Source of the DNA: Microbacterium resistens NBRC 103078
GTDB lineage: Bacteria > Actinomycetota > Actinomycetes > Actinomycetales > Microbacteriaceae
Reading direction: 5' to 3'
Length of the DNA stretch: 46,927 bases
Assembly: GCF_001552355.1 (NCBI RefSeq)
Contig: NZ_BCRA01000026.1
Span: 1-46,927 of the forward strand
Shown here: piece after piece, positions 32,868 through 41,859 of the stretch
Layout of the letters: the number at the start of each line of letters is the position of its first letter
Numbering within the stretch: position 1 is the stretch's first letter
Notes under the pieces: model-generated
Databases searched by the model: none
What the model was told of the DNA's origin: nothing
Seen by the model: only the letters and a program-made list of their open reading frames with translations
Translations under genes and position numbers: made by a program

Positions 32868-35381
32868 ATGCCACACGCCGAAGACGCCGTCGACTGGGAC
32901 CGGCCGCCGACCGGCCTGGACACGATCGCCGCCGAGCTGCGCGGGATGCGGGAGGCCGCGGGTTCCCCGTCCTACGAGGAGATCGGCCGCCGCGTCGTCG
33001 AGCTCCAGGCGGCGCGCGGGGTGCCGGAGCATCGACGCCAAGGCCTGGCGAAGACCACGGTGTGGGCGTCGTTCCAGCAGGGACGACGCCGGCTCGACGC
33101 CACGGCCGTCGCCGACATCGCCGCCGTGCTCGGCCTCCCCGAGCATCTGCGCGAGCCGTGGGCGCAGCGGGTGCGTCTGGCCCGCTCGGCCACCGACGGC
33201 GCCGCGGTCGCCGTGGTGCGCCACGAGCCGCCCGCCCCGGTCCCCTCCTTCACCGGACGCCAGGACGCCCTCGCCCGGGCCGCCGCGGCCCTCGCGGTCC
33301 CGACCCGGCTCTGGCTCACCGGCATGGGAGGAGCGGGCAAGACGCAGCTCGCCCTGAGGACGCTGGCGGATCTCCGGGCCGAAGCGGTGTTCCTGGACCT
33401 GCGCGGAAAAGGCGCGGGCGCGCTACCCGTCGATCCCGACGCCGCGCAGCGCGCCGTCCTCCGCCAGCTCGACACCGACGATACGACGGCCAGGACGCCG
33501 CAGGAGCGTGCGACGCTCATCCGCCACACCCTCGCCAGCCGCCGCGCCGTCCTGGTGCTGGACGACGCCTCCGGGGTCGAGCAGGTCGACCGCATCGTCG
33601 GGCAGGACCCCGCGTGCGCGGTGCTGGTCACCAGCCGGGCGCGCCCCGGCGGCTCGCCGTGGACGGTCATCGACGTCGACGGACTGGACGCGCAGGAGAC
33701 GGCGGCGCTGCTGGAGACCCTCTCCGCCGGATCCGTCGTCGACAGGTCCGAGGCCGAGCGCCTCATCGAGGCCACCGGCGGCCTGCCCCTGGCGGTGGCC
33801 CTCGTCGGCGCCCGCCTGGCGACGCATCCCACGTGGACCCTCGCCGAGCACATCGACCTGATGGCCGAGCGCGTGGCGACGGCGCGCGTGGACGACGACA
33901 TCCGCGCCTCCCTGGCCCTGTCGTACACCGCTCTCGGCGCCGACGCCACCCTGCTGCTCCGGGCCTTCGCCGACCTCCCCGTCGCCGAGCTGGGCGCCGA
34001 CGCGGCGGCCGCGGTCCTCGACGGGGACCGGGACCGCGCTCGGAAGGCGATCGCCGAGCTCGTCGACGCGAGCGTCGCCGTCCGCCGTGACGACCGGCAC
34101 ATCGGGCTGCACGCGCTCGTGCGCGCCTTCGGTCGCGAGCGCGCGGAGGAGACGGATCCCCCGCGGCTGCGCTCGGCGACGTTCGAGCGCGTGGCGCGGA
34201 CGGCCGCCGAGCGGACCTGGGCCGCCTACGCGACCCTGGCGCGGGCGACGGGCGATCGCGCCCGCAGCACCGCGTTCGTCTACCCCGAGCAGGACTGGAG
34301 CGAGGACGAGGCCCGGGCGTGGCTCCGCCGTGAGCTGCCGTCCCTGCTCGCGCTCGCCCATGCCGCGCCCGACCGCGGACACCCCGAGCTGCTGTTCCGG
34401 CTCTCCGAGGGGCTCAGCTGGTGGATGACCGTCGCCGGATACGTGAGCGAGGCGGTGCGGCTGCATGAGGCGGCGATGGACACGGCGATCCTCGTGGGCG
34501 ACGACCTCGCCGCGGGGAAGGCGAGCGGCGACGCGGGCCAGCTCCTGCTGTTCGGCGACGACCTGGACACCGCGCAGGAGTACTTCGACCGCGCCATGTC
34601 GTTCGCCGACGAGTCCTCCTCGCACCCTGATCCCCGGTTCGTCGGGCTCCTGCTCAACCAGTCCGCGATGATCGACCGACGACAGGGCCGACCCGAGGTG
34701 GCGAAGGAGAAGCTGGAGCGGGCGACGCGGATCCACGAGGAGCTGGACGACAAGGTCGTCCTGACCGTGGACCTGCTGAACCTGAGCATCACCCTGCACA
34801 CCCTCGGCCTGTTCGACGAGGAGGAGGCGGTCATCGCGCGAGGGCTGCGGATCGCCGAGGAGATCGGGCATCGCCTCTTCGAGGCGAACCTCCGGGTGAA
34901 CCAGAGCACCATGCTGATCCGCCAGGGCCTCGTGGACGAGGCCGTCGAGACGACGCGGATCGCCAAGAGGCTGGGCGAGGAGCTGGAGTACGAGCACATC
35001 CTGGTGTACGCCGACTCCCACCTGGGCGTCGCGCTCGGCACGCGCGGAGACCTCGACGAGGCCGTGGAGGTCCTGGAGGCCTCCCTGGAGCGCGCCCGGG
35101 CCATGGCGCAGGCGATGATCACAGCGGACACGCTGATCATCGCGGCCCCCTGGATCGCGCGGGCCGGCGACGCGGACCGAGCCCGCGACATGCTCCGCGA
35201 GGCGGAGGAGCTCCTGCCCTTCACCGAGCACATGCTCCACGGGCAGATCCTCCATGAGCGCTCGAAGCTCGCCGACGACGCCGGAGACCGCGACGCCCTG
35301 CGCCGCGCCGCCGTGGAGCGATTCGACCAGGCCGGCTGCTACCTCGCCGATGAGGTGCGCGCCGAGCTCGCCGCCGGATAG
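32868..35381 (+). CDS. NB-ARC (STAND) ATPase with N-terminal HTH-like domain and C-terminal TPRs
   Basis: An 837-residue signalling ATPase. Residues about 17-95 form an XRE-like helical domain (PSYEEIGRRV...KTTVWASFQQGRRRLD). FTGR at 128-131 opens the NB-ARC domain, with Walker A GMGGAGKT at 152-159, Walker B RAVLVLDD at 226-233, a sensor SR at 256-257 and GGLPLA at 304-309. The winged-helix region ends near IGLHALVRAFGRERA. From about residue 470 the chain is TPR-like. Such proteins switch on binding a ligand through the repeats. It is 68 bases after the TPR gene and in the same direction. Whether it is a transcription activator or a defence-type sensor is unknown. Confidence 0.93.
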   Translation: MPHAEDAVDWDRPPTGLDTIAAELRGMREAAGSPSYEEIGRRVVELQAARGVPEHRRQGLAKTTVWASFQQGRRRLDATAVADIAAVLGLPEHLREPWAQRVRLARSATDGAAVAVVRHEPPAPVPSFTGRQDALARAAAALAVPTRLWLTGMGGAGKTQLALRTLADLRAEAVFLDLRGKGAGALPVDPDAAQRAVLRQLDTDDTTARTPQERATLIRHTLASRRAVLVLDDASGVEQVDRIVGQDPACAVLVTSRARPGGSPWTVIDVDGLDAQETAALLETLSAGSVVDRSEAERLIEATGGLPLAVALVGARLATHPTWTLAEHIDLMAERVATARVDDDIRASLALSYTALGADATLLLRAFADLPVAELGADAAAAVLDGDRDRARKAIAELVDASVAVRRDDRHIGLHALVRAFGRERAEETDPPRLRSATFERVARTAAERTWAAYATLARATGDRARSTAFVYPEQDWSEDEARAWLRRELPSLLALAHAAPDRGHPELLFRLSEGLSWWMTVAGYVSEAVRLHEAAMDTAILVGDDLAAGKASGDAGQLLLFGDDLDTAQEYFDRAMSFADESSSHPDPRFVGLLLNQSAMIDRRQGRPEVAKEKLERATRIHEELDDKVVLTVDLLNLSITLHTLGLFDEEEAVIARGLRIAEEIGHRLFEANLRVNQSTMLIRQGLVDEAVETTRIAKRLGEELEYEHILVYADSHLGVALGTRGDLDEAVEVLEASLERARAMAQAMITADTLIIAAPWIARAGDADRARDMLREAEELLPFTEHMLHGQILHERSKLADDAGDRDALRRAAVERFDQAGCYLADEVRAELAAG

Positions 35382-35388
35382 CGCGGCT

Positions 35389-35426
35389 CAGCCCATCGGA
35401 GGCGGCTCGCCGCCTCCGATGGGCTG
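35389..35426. terminator. Strong bidirectional terminator hairpin
   Basis: A perfect 17-bp stem (35389-35405 with 35410-35426) with loop CTCG lies between the NB-ARC gene and the facing poxB gene, 8 and 16 bases past their stops. Confidence 0.85.
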
Positions 35427-35442
35427 ACCGCCGCGGACCGGG

Positions 35443-37167
35443 TCAGAACAGCTGGCGCCAGTTCGCCTTGGCGAGGTCGAGCAGCTCGTCCCCGCGCCCG
35501 GACAGGACCGTGCGGATGGCGTACAGCGCGAACCCCTTGACCTGCTCCGCGGTCACCGCGGGCGGCATCGAGAGCTCCTGGCGCTCGGTGACGACGTCGA
35601 GCAGCGCCGGCCCGTCGTGCGCGAGGACCTCCCGCAGGGCGTCCTCGAGCTCGTCGGAGCGCTCGACGCGTCGGGCGAAGATCCCGCAGGCCTGCGCGAC
35701 CGCGGCGAAGTCCGGGTTGTGCAGGTCCGTCCCGTAGGTCACGAAGCCGGCCGCCTTCATCTCCAGCTCGACGAAGTTGAGCGACGAGTTGTTCACGACG
35801 ATCGTCTTCACCGGAAGGGCGTTCTGGGTGAGCGTGATGAGCTCGCCCAGCATCATGGTCAGGCCGCCGTCCCCGGCCAGCGCCACGACCTGTCGATCCG
35901 GGTGCGTGGCCTGCGCACCGATGCCGTGCAGCAGCGCGTTCGCCATGGATCCGTGGTTGAACGACCCGATCAGGCGCCGCTTCCCGTTCATGCTCAGGTA
36001 GCGCGCCGCCCACACCGTCGGCGAGCCGACGTCCGCGGTGAAGACCGCATCCTCGGCGGCCGCCTCGTCGAGCAGCCGGGCCAGGTACTGCGGGTGGATC
36101 GGCGCCTTGCCCCGCGACGGCACCGCCAGCTCGTCGAGCTTCGCGCGGGTCTTCCGGTAGTGGGCGGTGGCGTCGTCCAGGTGCGCGCGGCTCCGGTCCG
36201 CCCGCAGCCGGGGAAGAAGCGCCTCCGCCGTCGCCCCGACGTCGCCGACCAGTCCGAGATCGAGCGGATGCCGGCGACCGAGCTGCGCGCCGCGGATGTC
36301 GACCTGGATGGTCGTCGCATCCGCCGGGTAGAACTGCGGATACGGGAAGTCGGACCCGAGCACGAGCAGCGCGTCGGCGCCCTCCATCGCCCGATAGCCG
36401 GACGCGAAGCCCAGCAGGCCGGTCATGCCGACGTCGTGGGGGTTGTCATACTCGATGAACTCCTTGCCCCGGAGCGCGTGGACGACGGGCGCCGCCAGCC
36501 TGTCGGCGAGGGCGACGACGGCGTCGTGGGATCCCTGCACTCCGGCGCCGGCGAGGATGGTCACGCGCTTGGCGGCGTTCAGAAGGGTCGCCGCACGCTC
36601 CAGTTCGTCCGCGGAGGGGACGACGACCGGGCGCGCGCGCTCGATCACGGTCACCCGGTCGTCCTCGGCCTCGGCCAGGGCGATGTCCCCCGGGATGACG
36701 AGCACCGCGACGCCGCGCTCCTCGATCGCGGTGCGCATCGCGATCTCCAGCAGGCGCGGCATCTGGGCCGGGTCCGAGACGTACTCGACGTAGACGCTGG
36801 ACTCCCGGAAGAGCTCCTGCGGGTGGGTCTCCTGGAAGTAGGTGGTCCCGATCTCGCTCGTCGGGATGTGCGCCGCGATCGCGAGCACCGGGACCCGCGA
36901 CCGGTTGGCGTCGTAGAGGCCGTTGATGAGGTGGAGGTTGCCGGGGCCGCAGGACCCCGCGACGACGGCGAGGTCTCCGGTCAGCGCGGCCTCCGCAGCT
37001 GCGGCGAACGCCGCGGACTCCTCGTGCCGCACGTGGACCCAGCGGATGGTGCCGTCCTTGCGCAGCGCGTCGGTGAACCCGTTGAGGGAGTCCCCGGGGA
37101 TGCCGTACACGCGCGTGACGCCGTTCGCGCGGAGGGACTGGACGATGTTCTCGGCGACGTTGGTCAT
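35443..37167 (-). CDS. poxB: Pyruvate dehydrogenase (quinone) / pyruvate oxidase-like thiamine enzyme
   Basis: The 574-residue protein has the three-domain thiamine-enzyme layout: an N-terminal PYR domain with catalytic Glu in RHEESAAFAAAAEA, a central FAD/DHS-like domain, and a C-terminal PP domain with GDGGLTMMLGELITLTQNALPVKTIVVNN as the metal/thiamine motif. The sequence and size fit PoxB, which converts pyruvate to acetate and CO2 with electrons to quinone. The start MTNVAENIVQSLRANGVTRVYG is standard. It is transcribed alone between two hairpins. Confidence 0.92.
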   Translation of the reverse strand: MTNVAENIVQSLRANGVTRVYGIPGDSLNGFTDALRKDGTIRWVHVRHEESAAFAAAAEAALTGDLAVVAGSCGPGNLHLINGLYDANRSRVPVLAIAAHIPTSEIGTTYFQETHPQELFRESSVYVEYVSDPAQMPRLLEIAMRTAIEERGVAVLVIPGDIALAEAEDDRVTVIERARPVVVPSADELERAATLLNAAKRVTILAGAGVQGSHDAVVALADRLAAPVVHALRGKEFIEYDNPHDVGMTGLLGFASGYRAMEGADALLVLGSDFPYPQFYPADATTIQVDIRGAQLGRRHPLDLGLVGDVGATAEALLPRLRADRSRAHLDDATAHYRKTRAKLDELAVPSRGKAPIHPQYLARLLDEAAAEDAVFTADVGSPTVWAARYLSMNGKRRLIGSFNHGSMANALLHGIGAQATHPDRQVVALAGDGGLTMMLGELITLTQNALPVKTIVVNNSSLNFVELEMKAAGFVTYGTDLHNPDFAAVAQACGIFARRVERSDELEDALREVLAHDGPALLDVVTERQELSMPPAVTAEQVKGFALYAIRTVLSGRGDELLDLAKANWRQLF

Positions 37168-37226
37168 ACCCCGACGCTACTCCGGGCAAGCGACCGCAGG
37201 GCCCTTCTCCCGAGGTTCCGCCGCGC

Positions 37227-37310
37227 CGGATCAGGCATCCGCGCGCAATCAGGCGCGTATCGTGCAAAGCTGCCTGATCCCGCGCGATCGCCTGTCCCGG
37301 CGCGAGGGAG
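37227..37310. repeat. Second block of AATCAGGC/GCCTGTTC-type intergenic repeats
   Basis: In the 225-base gap upstream of poxB, GGATCAGGCA, CGCGCAATCAGGCG, TGCCTGATCCCGCGCGA and CGCCTGTCCCGGCGCGAG occur in direct and inverted order. They match the modules of the block at 23.09-23.36 kb. The rest of this gap shows no gene. Confidence 0.7.
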
Positions 37311-37349
37311 GGGAACGCGAGCGGAGCAGGAACGCGCCGGGAACGCGAG

Positions 37350-37380
37350 CGGGCCGCCCTCCCGAGGGGAGGACGGCCCG
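37350..37380 (-). terminator. Terminator of the aldehyde dehydrogenase operon
   Basis: CGGGCCGCCCTCCC pairs with GGGAGGACGGCCCG at 13 of 14 positions around a 3-base loop, 12 bases beyond the last aldehyde dehydrogenase stop. Confidence 0.75.
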
Positions 37381-37392
37381 CAGCAGTCGGCG

Positions 37393-38754
37393 TCAGGCGA
37401 CGCGGATCAGCTTCTTGTTCACGAACTCGTCCGCCGCGAGCAGACCCAGCTCCCGCGAGGTGCCGCTGCGCTTCACCCCGCCGAACGGCAGTTCGGGGCT
37501 GTCGGCGAGGACGACGTTGACATAGACCATCCCGGCCTCGATCGCGTCCGCCACCCGCTCGGCCTGCGCCGGATCGGTCGTGAAGACGTACGACCCCAGC
37601 CCGAACGACGTGTCGTTGGCGAGCGCGACGGCGGCCTGCTCGTCGGCCACCCGGTAGACGACGGCCGCGGGTCCGAACAGCTCTTCGCGGTAGACGTCCA
37701 TCTCGGGAGTCACGTCGGCCAGCACGGTCGGGGCGAAGAAGGCGCCCTCCCGTGTGCCGCCGGTGAGCAGCGTCGCGCCCTGGGCGACGGCCGTGTCTAT
37801 CTGCTCCTGCAGCCGCTCCGCCGCCGCCAGCGACGACAGCGGCCCGAGCACGGTGTCCTCCTGCGTGGGGTCCTCGGCGGACACCGCCGAGAGCGCCGCC
37901 ACGAACTTCTCCGTGAACGCGTCGTACAGGGCGTCCGTCACGATGAACCGCTTGGCGCCGTTGCACGACTGGCCGTTGTTGTCCAGGCGCGCGTCCACCG
38001 CGGACTGCACGGCGGCGTCCAGGTCGTCCGTGGACAGCAGGATGAACGGGTCCGACCCGCCCAGCTCCAGCGCCACCTTCTTCAGGTTGCGGCCGGCGAC
38101 CTCGGCCACCGCCGCTCCCGCGCGCTCGGATCCGGTGACCGAGACGCCGTGCACGCGCGGGTCGGCGATGATGGTCGCCGCCTGCTCGTTCGTGGCGTAC
38201 ACGTTCACGTACCCGCCGTCGGGAAGCCCGGCGTCGGCGTAGATCCGCTCCAGCGCCGCCGAGGACTCGGGGCACTGCGGCGCGTGCTTGAGGATGATCG
38301 TGTTGCCGATCGCGAGATTCGGCGCGGCGAAGCGGGCCACCTGGTACGCCGGGAAGTTCCACGGCATGATGCCCAGGAGCGCGCCCAGCGGCGCACGGCG
38401 GACCACCGCGGTGCCCTCGCCGAGGATGTCCAGCGGCTGGTCGGCGGTGATCCGGTCGATGTTGTCCGCATAGAACTCGATGATGTCGGCGGCGAAGTCC
38501 ACCTCGCCGACCGCGGCGGCGACGGGCTTGCCCATCTCGCGCACGATGATCTCGGCGAGCTCGTCACGGCGTTCGCGGTGCAGCTCGGCGATCCGGCGGA
38601 TCACGGCGGCGCGCTCGGACGGGGGCGTCGTGCCCCAGACCGTGGCCGCCGCGGCGGCGCGGGCGACGGCGTCCTCGATCTGCGCGTCGGTGGCGGTCGG
38701 ATAGGTGGCCAGGGTCTCGCCCGTGGCCGGGTTCACGACGGCGTAGTCGGTCAT
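37393..38754 (-). CDS. NAD(P)-dependent aldehyde dehydrogenase (succinate-semialdehyde dehydrogenase-like)
   Basis: A 453-residue aldehyde dehydrogenase of the shorter succinate-semialdehyde-type branch. The general base Glu230 lies in ALELGGSDPF and the nucleophile Cys264 in NNGQSCNGAKR. Start MTDYAVVNPATGETLATYP fits the family. It follows gabD by 11 bases in the putrescine/GABA operon. Possible substrates are 4-aminobutanal or succinate semialdehyde; the sequence alone does not decide, but the neighbouring putrescine oxidase makes 4-aminobutanal a natural choice. Confidence 0.92.
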   Translation of the reverse strand: MTDYAVVNPATGETLATYPTATDAQIEDAVARAAAAATVWGTTPPSERAAVIRRIAELHRERRDELAEIIVREMGKPVAAAVGEVDFAADIIEFYADNIDRITADQPLDILGEGTAVVRRAPLGALLGIMPWNFPAYQVARFAAPNLAIGNTIILKHAPQCPESSAALERIYADAGLPDGGYVNVYATNEQAATIIADPRVHGVSVTGSERAGAAVAEVAGRNLKKVALELGGSDPFILLSTDDLDAAVQSAVDARLDNNGQSCNGAKRFIVTDALYDAFTEKFVAALSAVSAEDPTQEDTVLGPLSSLAAAERLQEQIDTAVAQGATLLTGGTREGAFFAPTVLADVTPEMDVYREELFGPAAVVYRVADEQAAVALANDTSFGLGSYVFTTDPAQAERVADAIEAGMVYVNVVLADSPELPFGGVKRSGTSRELGLLAADEFVNKKLIRVA

Positions 38755-38765
38755 GTCGGTTCCTC

Positions 38766-40235
38766 TCAGTCGACCGGGATGAGCGTGTACTTGGTGGACA
38801 GGAACTCGTGGATGCCCTCGAACCCGCCCTCGCGGCCGATCCCGGACTGCTTGACTCCGCCGAACGGGGCGGCGGCGTTGGAGACGACCCCCACGTTCAG
38901 CCCCATCATGCCCGTCTCGAGCGCGTCGATCATCCGGTGACCGCGCTGCAGGTCCTCGGTGAACACATAGGAGACGAGCCCGTACTCGGTGTCGTTGGCC
39001 AGGCGCACGGCCTCGGCCTCGTCGCGGAAAGTGGCGATCGCCAGCACCGGGCCGAAGATCTCCTCCTTCAGGATGGCGCTGCCGGCCACCACGTCGGTGA
39101 GGACCGTCGGGGCGTAGAACGTGCCCTCCCCCTCGATCGCCGTGCCGCCGGCGAGCAGCCGCGCGCCGCGGTCGACGGCGTCGCCGACGAGCTCGGCCGC
39201 CTTGTCCACGGCGTCGGAGTCGATCAGCGGGCCGATGGTCACGCCCTCCTCGGTGCCGCGGCCGACCTTCATCGCCTGCACGCGCTCGGTCACCCGGCGG
39301 GCGAACTCCTCGGCGACGTCCGCGTGGACGATGAAGCGGTTGGCCGCCGTGCAGGCCTGGCCGATGTTGCGGAACTTCGCCGCCAGTGCGCCCTCCACGG
39401 CCTTGTCGAGGTCGGCGTCCTCGAACACGACGAACGGCGCGTTGCCGCCGAGCTCCATCGAGACGCGCAGCACGCCCTGGGCCGCCTGCTCGATGAGGCG
39501 CTGGCCGACCGGGGTCGAACCGGTGAAGGAGAGCTTGCGCAGGCGCGGGTCGGCGATGATCGGCCCGGACAACGCCCCGGACCGGGACGTCTGCACGACG
39601 TTGACCACACCCTTGGGCAGCCCCGCCTCCTCCAGCAGCGTGGTGAAGAAGATCGTGGTGAGCGGCGTCAGCGCCGGGGGCTTGATGACCACCGTGCAGC
39701 CGGCGGCGAGCGCCGGGGCGATCTTCCGCGTCGCCATCGCGAAGGGGAAGTTCCACGGCGTGATGAAGAACGACGGTCCGACGGGACGCTGCGAGACGAC
39801 CATGCGGCCCGTGCCCTCGGGGTTCAGGCCGTAACGGCCGGAGATGCGCACGGCCTCCTCGCTGAACCAGCGGAGGAACTCGCCGCCGTAGGCGACCTCG
39901 CCGCGGGCCTCCGCGAGGGGCTTGCCCATCTCGAGGGTCATCAGCAGCGCCAGGTCCTCCTTGTGGGCCTGGACGAGGTCGAAGGCGCGGCGCAGGATGT
40001 CGCTGCGCGTTCGGGGCGGGGTCGCCGCCCAGGCGTCCTGCGCGGCGACGGCGGCGTCGAGGGCGCGGATGCCGTCCTCGGGGGTCGCGTCCGCGATCGA
40101 GCGGATCACGGCTCCGGTGGACGGGTCGTGCACGTCGAAGGTGCGCTCGGTCTGCACCCACTCGCCGCCGATGAAGAGGCCGGTGGGGACGCGGTCGAGC
40201 AGCTCCTGCTCGACCGGTGCGATCTGCGTGGTCAT
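38766..40235 (-). CDS. gabD: Succinate-semialdehyde dehydrogenase (GabD-like)
   Basis: A 489-residue aldehyde dehydrogenase with Glu261 in SMELGGNAPF and Cys295 in NIGQACTAANR. The FITPWNFPFAMATRKIAPALAAGCTVVIKP stretch and FTGSTPVGQ cofactor motif match GabD-type enzymes, which oxidise succinate semialdehyde to succinate. This is the last step of GABA catabolism, feeding the TCA cycle. It lies between an APC permease (52-base gap) and a second aldehyde dehydrogenase (11-base gap). Assignment of the exact substrate relies on similarity and operon. Confidence 0.92.
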   Translation of the reverse strand: MTTQIAPVEQELLDRVPTGLFIGGEWVQTERTFDVHDPSTGAVIRSIADATPEDGIRALDAAVAAQDAWAATPPRTRSDILRRAFDLVQAHKEDLALLMTLEMGKPLAEARGEVAYGGEFLRWFSEEAVRISGRYGLNPEGTGRMVVSQRPVGPSFFITPWNFPFAMATRKIAPALAAGCTVVIKPPALTPLTTIFFTTLLEEAGLPKGVVNVVQTSRSGALSGPIIADPRLRKLSFTGSTPVGQRLIEQAAQGVLRVSMELGGNAPFVVFEDADLDKAVEGALAAKFRNIGQACTAANRFIVHADVAEEFARRVTERVQAMKVGRGTEEGVTIGPLIDSDAVDKAAELVGDAVDRGARLLAGGTAIEGEGTFYAPTVLTDVVAGSAILKEEIFGPVLAIATFRDEAEAVRLANDTEYGLVSYVFTEDLQRGHRMIDALETGMMGLNVGVVSNAAAPFGGVKQSGIGREGGFEGIHEFLSTKYTLIPVD

Positions 40236-40287
40236 GGATTCTCCTCCGTGGGTGGCGGGTCGGTGCCGGCGTGCCGGCGGAACGGGG

Positions 40288-41859
40288 TCAGCGGCGGGGT
40301 CGGCGGGCGCTCAGCGGAGCGTCCGTGCCGAGGGTCTCCCCCCGGAAGAACGCCGGTCGGCGGACGGCCTGCCAGACCATCACGACGATGCCGAGCAGGA
40401 TCACGGTGACGCCGAGGACGAACACGAGCCCGAGGCCCCCGATGCTCGAGCCGCTGCCGTAGTCGGGGCTCATCGAGTCGATCAGGGTCGTGACGAACAG
40501 CACGGCCAGGATCACACCGCCGACGAGCGGGAACAGGAAGGTGAAGAAGATGTTGCGCGCGGAGTCGAACCACTGCTTGCGGAAGTACCAGACGCACGCG
40601 AACGCGGTGATGCCGTAGTAGAAGCAGATCATCATTCCCAGCGCCGTGATCGTATCCCACAGCACGTCCTCGCTGAGGAAGCGCATCACCGCGTAGAAGG
40701 CGCTGGCGACGATCGCCGAGACGATCGTCGCGTATCCCGGCGTGAAGAAGCGCGGGCTCACCTTCGAGAACGTCGACGGCAACGCGCCGTAATGGCCCAT
40801 CGCCAGCAGCGTCCGTGCGGGCGAGACGAACGTCGACTGCAGGGACGACGCGGAGCTGGTGAGCACCGCGAGGGAGACCAGGAACGCCAGCGGGCCGAGG
40901 ATCGGGCCGGACAGGTGGAAGAACACGTTCTCCTGGATGTCCTCGTTGCCCAGGCCCAGTGCGCCGGTGCCGACGCCGGAGAACATGATCATCGCGACGG
41001 CGAGCAGCAGGTACAGCGCGACGATCGTGAGGACGGTCACGGTCGCCGCCCGACCGGGCGTGCGCTCCGGGTCCTTCGTCTCCTCGTTCATCGTGAGGGT
41101 GACGTCCCAGCCCCAGAAGATAAAGATCGACAGCGACAGTCCCGCCGCGAAGGCGCTGAACGACGACACCGCGAACGGGTTGAACCACTGCCAGTCGAAC
41201 GGGGTCGGATCGAACGCGTCGCCGGAGGCCCCCTTGACGATCGCGGCGATCGCGAAGAACAGCAGGACCAGGATCTGGAACCCGACGAGGAAGTACTGCA
41301 GCTTCTGGGTGGTCTGCATGTCGCGGTAGGAGATCACCGTGGCGCCGAGCATGAAGAGCAGGCACACGAGGATGTTGATCCACGTGACGCCGGCGAGGTC
41401 CGCGATCGCCGCGTTGCCCGTGACCTGCGCGATGAGCAGGAACAGGAACTCCACCGCGATGCCGGCGAGATTCGACAGCACGAGGATGGTGGCGGCGATC
41501 AGCCCCCACCCGGCCATCCAGCCGATCCACGGGCCGAAGGCCCGCGAGGCCCACGTGAACGAGGTGCCGGAGTCGGGCATCCGCCGGTTGAGCTCGCGGT
41601 ACCCGAATGCGACGAGGAGCATCGGGAGGAAGCCGACGAGGATGATCGCCGGCACCTGCAGCCCGACCACGGACGCGGTCGGGCCGACGGCGGCGGTGAA
41701 GGTGTAGGCCGGCGCGACGCAGGAGATGCCGATGACGACGGCGCCGATCAGGCCCACCGTCCCGGCGCTGAGCCCCTTGCGGGAGATCCCGCCGGTCACC
41801 CCGGACTCGGGCTCCGTCGCCCCGGGGCCGGGCTCCGTCGCCCGTGTGGTGTCGGTCAT
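40288..41859 (-). CDS. APC-superfamily amino acid/polyamine permease
   Basis: A 523-residue membrane protein with about twelve hydrophobic segments. The APC features include GLIGAVVIGISCVAPAYTF near the first span, followed by PAIILVGFLPMLLVAFGYRELN. Its ATG (41859) overlaps the stop of the universal-stress gene by four bases (ATGA), so it is translationally coupled. In an operon with putrescine oxidase, gabD and another aldehyde dehydrogenase it probably imports putrescine or GABA. A long hydrophilic N-terminus, rich in Pro/Gly/Glu, precedes the first span. Confidence 0.9.
   Translation of the reverse strand: MTDTTRATEPGPGATEPESGVTGGISRKGLSAGTVGLIGAVVIGISCVAPAYTFTAAVGPTASVVGLQVPAIILVGFLPMLLVAFGYRELNRRMPDSGTSFTWASRAFGPWIGWMAGWGLIAATILVLSNLAGIAVEFLFLLIAQVTGNAAIADLAGVTWINILVCLLFMLGATVISYRDMQTTQKLQYFLVGFQILVLLFFAIAAIVKGASGDAFDPTPFDWQWFNPFAVSSFSAFAAGLSLSIFIFWGWDVTLTMNEETKDPERTPGRAATVTVLTIVALYLLLAVAMIMFSGVGTGALGLGNEDIQENVFFHLSGPILGPLAFLVSLAVLTSSASSLQSTFVSPARTLLAMGHYGALPSTFSKVSPRFFTPGYATIVSAIVASAFYAVMRFLSEDVLWDTITALGMMICFYYGITAFACVWYFRKQWFDSARNIFFTFLFPLVGGVILAVLFVTTLIDSMSPDYGSGSSIGGLGLVFVLGVTVILLGIVVMVWQAVRRPAFFRGETLGTDAPLSARRPRR

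Noticed and set aside
29983..32874. Very long minus-strand open frame (about 960 codons) opposite the TPR gene
   Set aside because: The product is Arg/Gly/Val-rich without recognisable domains. The plus-strand frame has a ribosome site and TPR character.
33423..35255. Long minus-strand frame opposite the NB-ARC gene
   Set aside because: A GC-skew shadow; the plus strand carries complete Walker A, Walker B and GLPL motifs.
35617..38940. Plus-strand frame of over 1100 codons opposite poxB and the aldehyde dehydrogenases
   Set aside because: It spans several well-defined minus-strand genes and intergenic hairpins, and has no domain signature.
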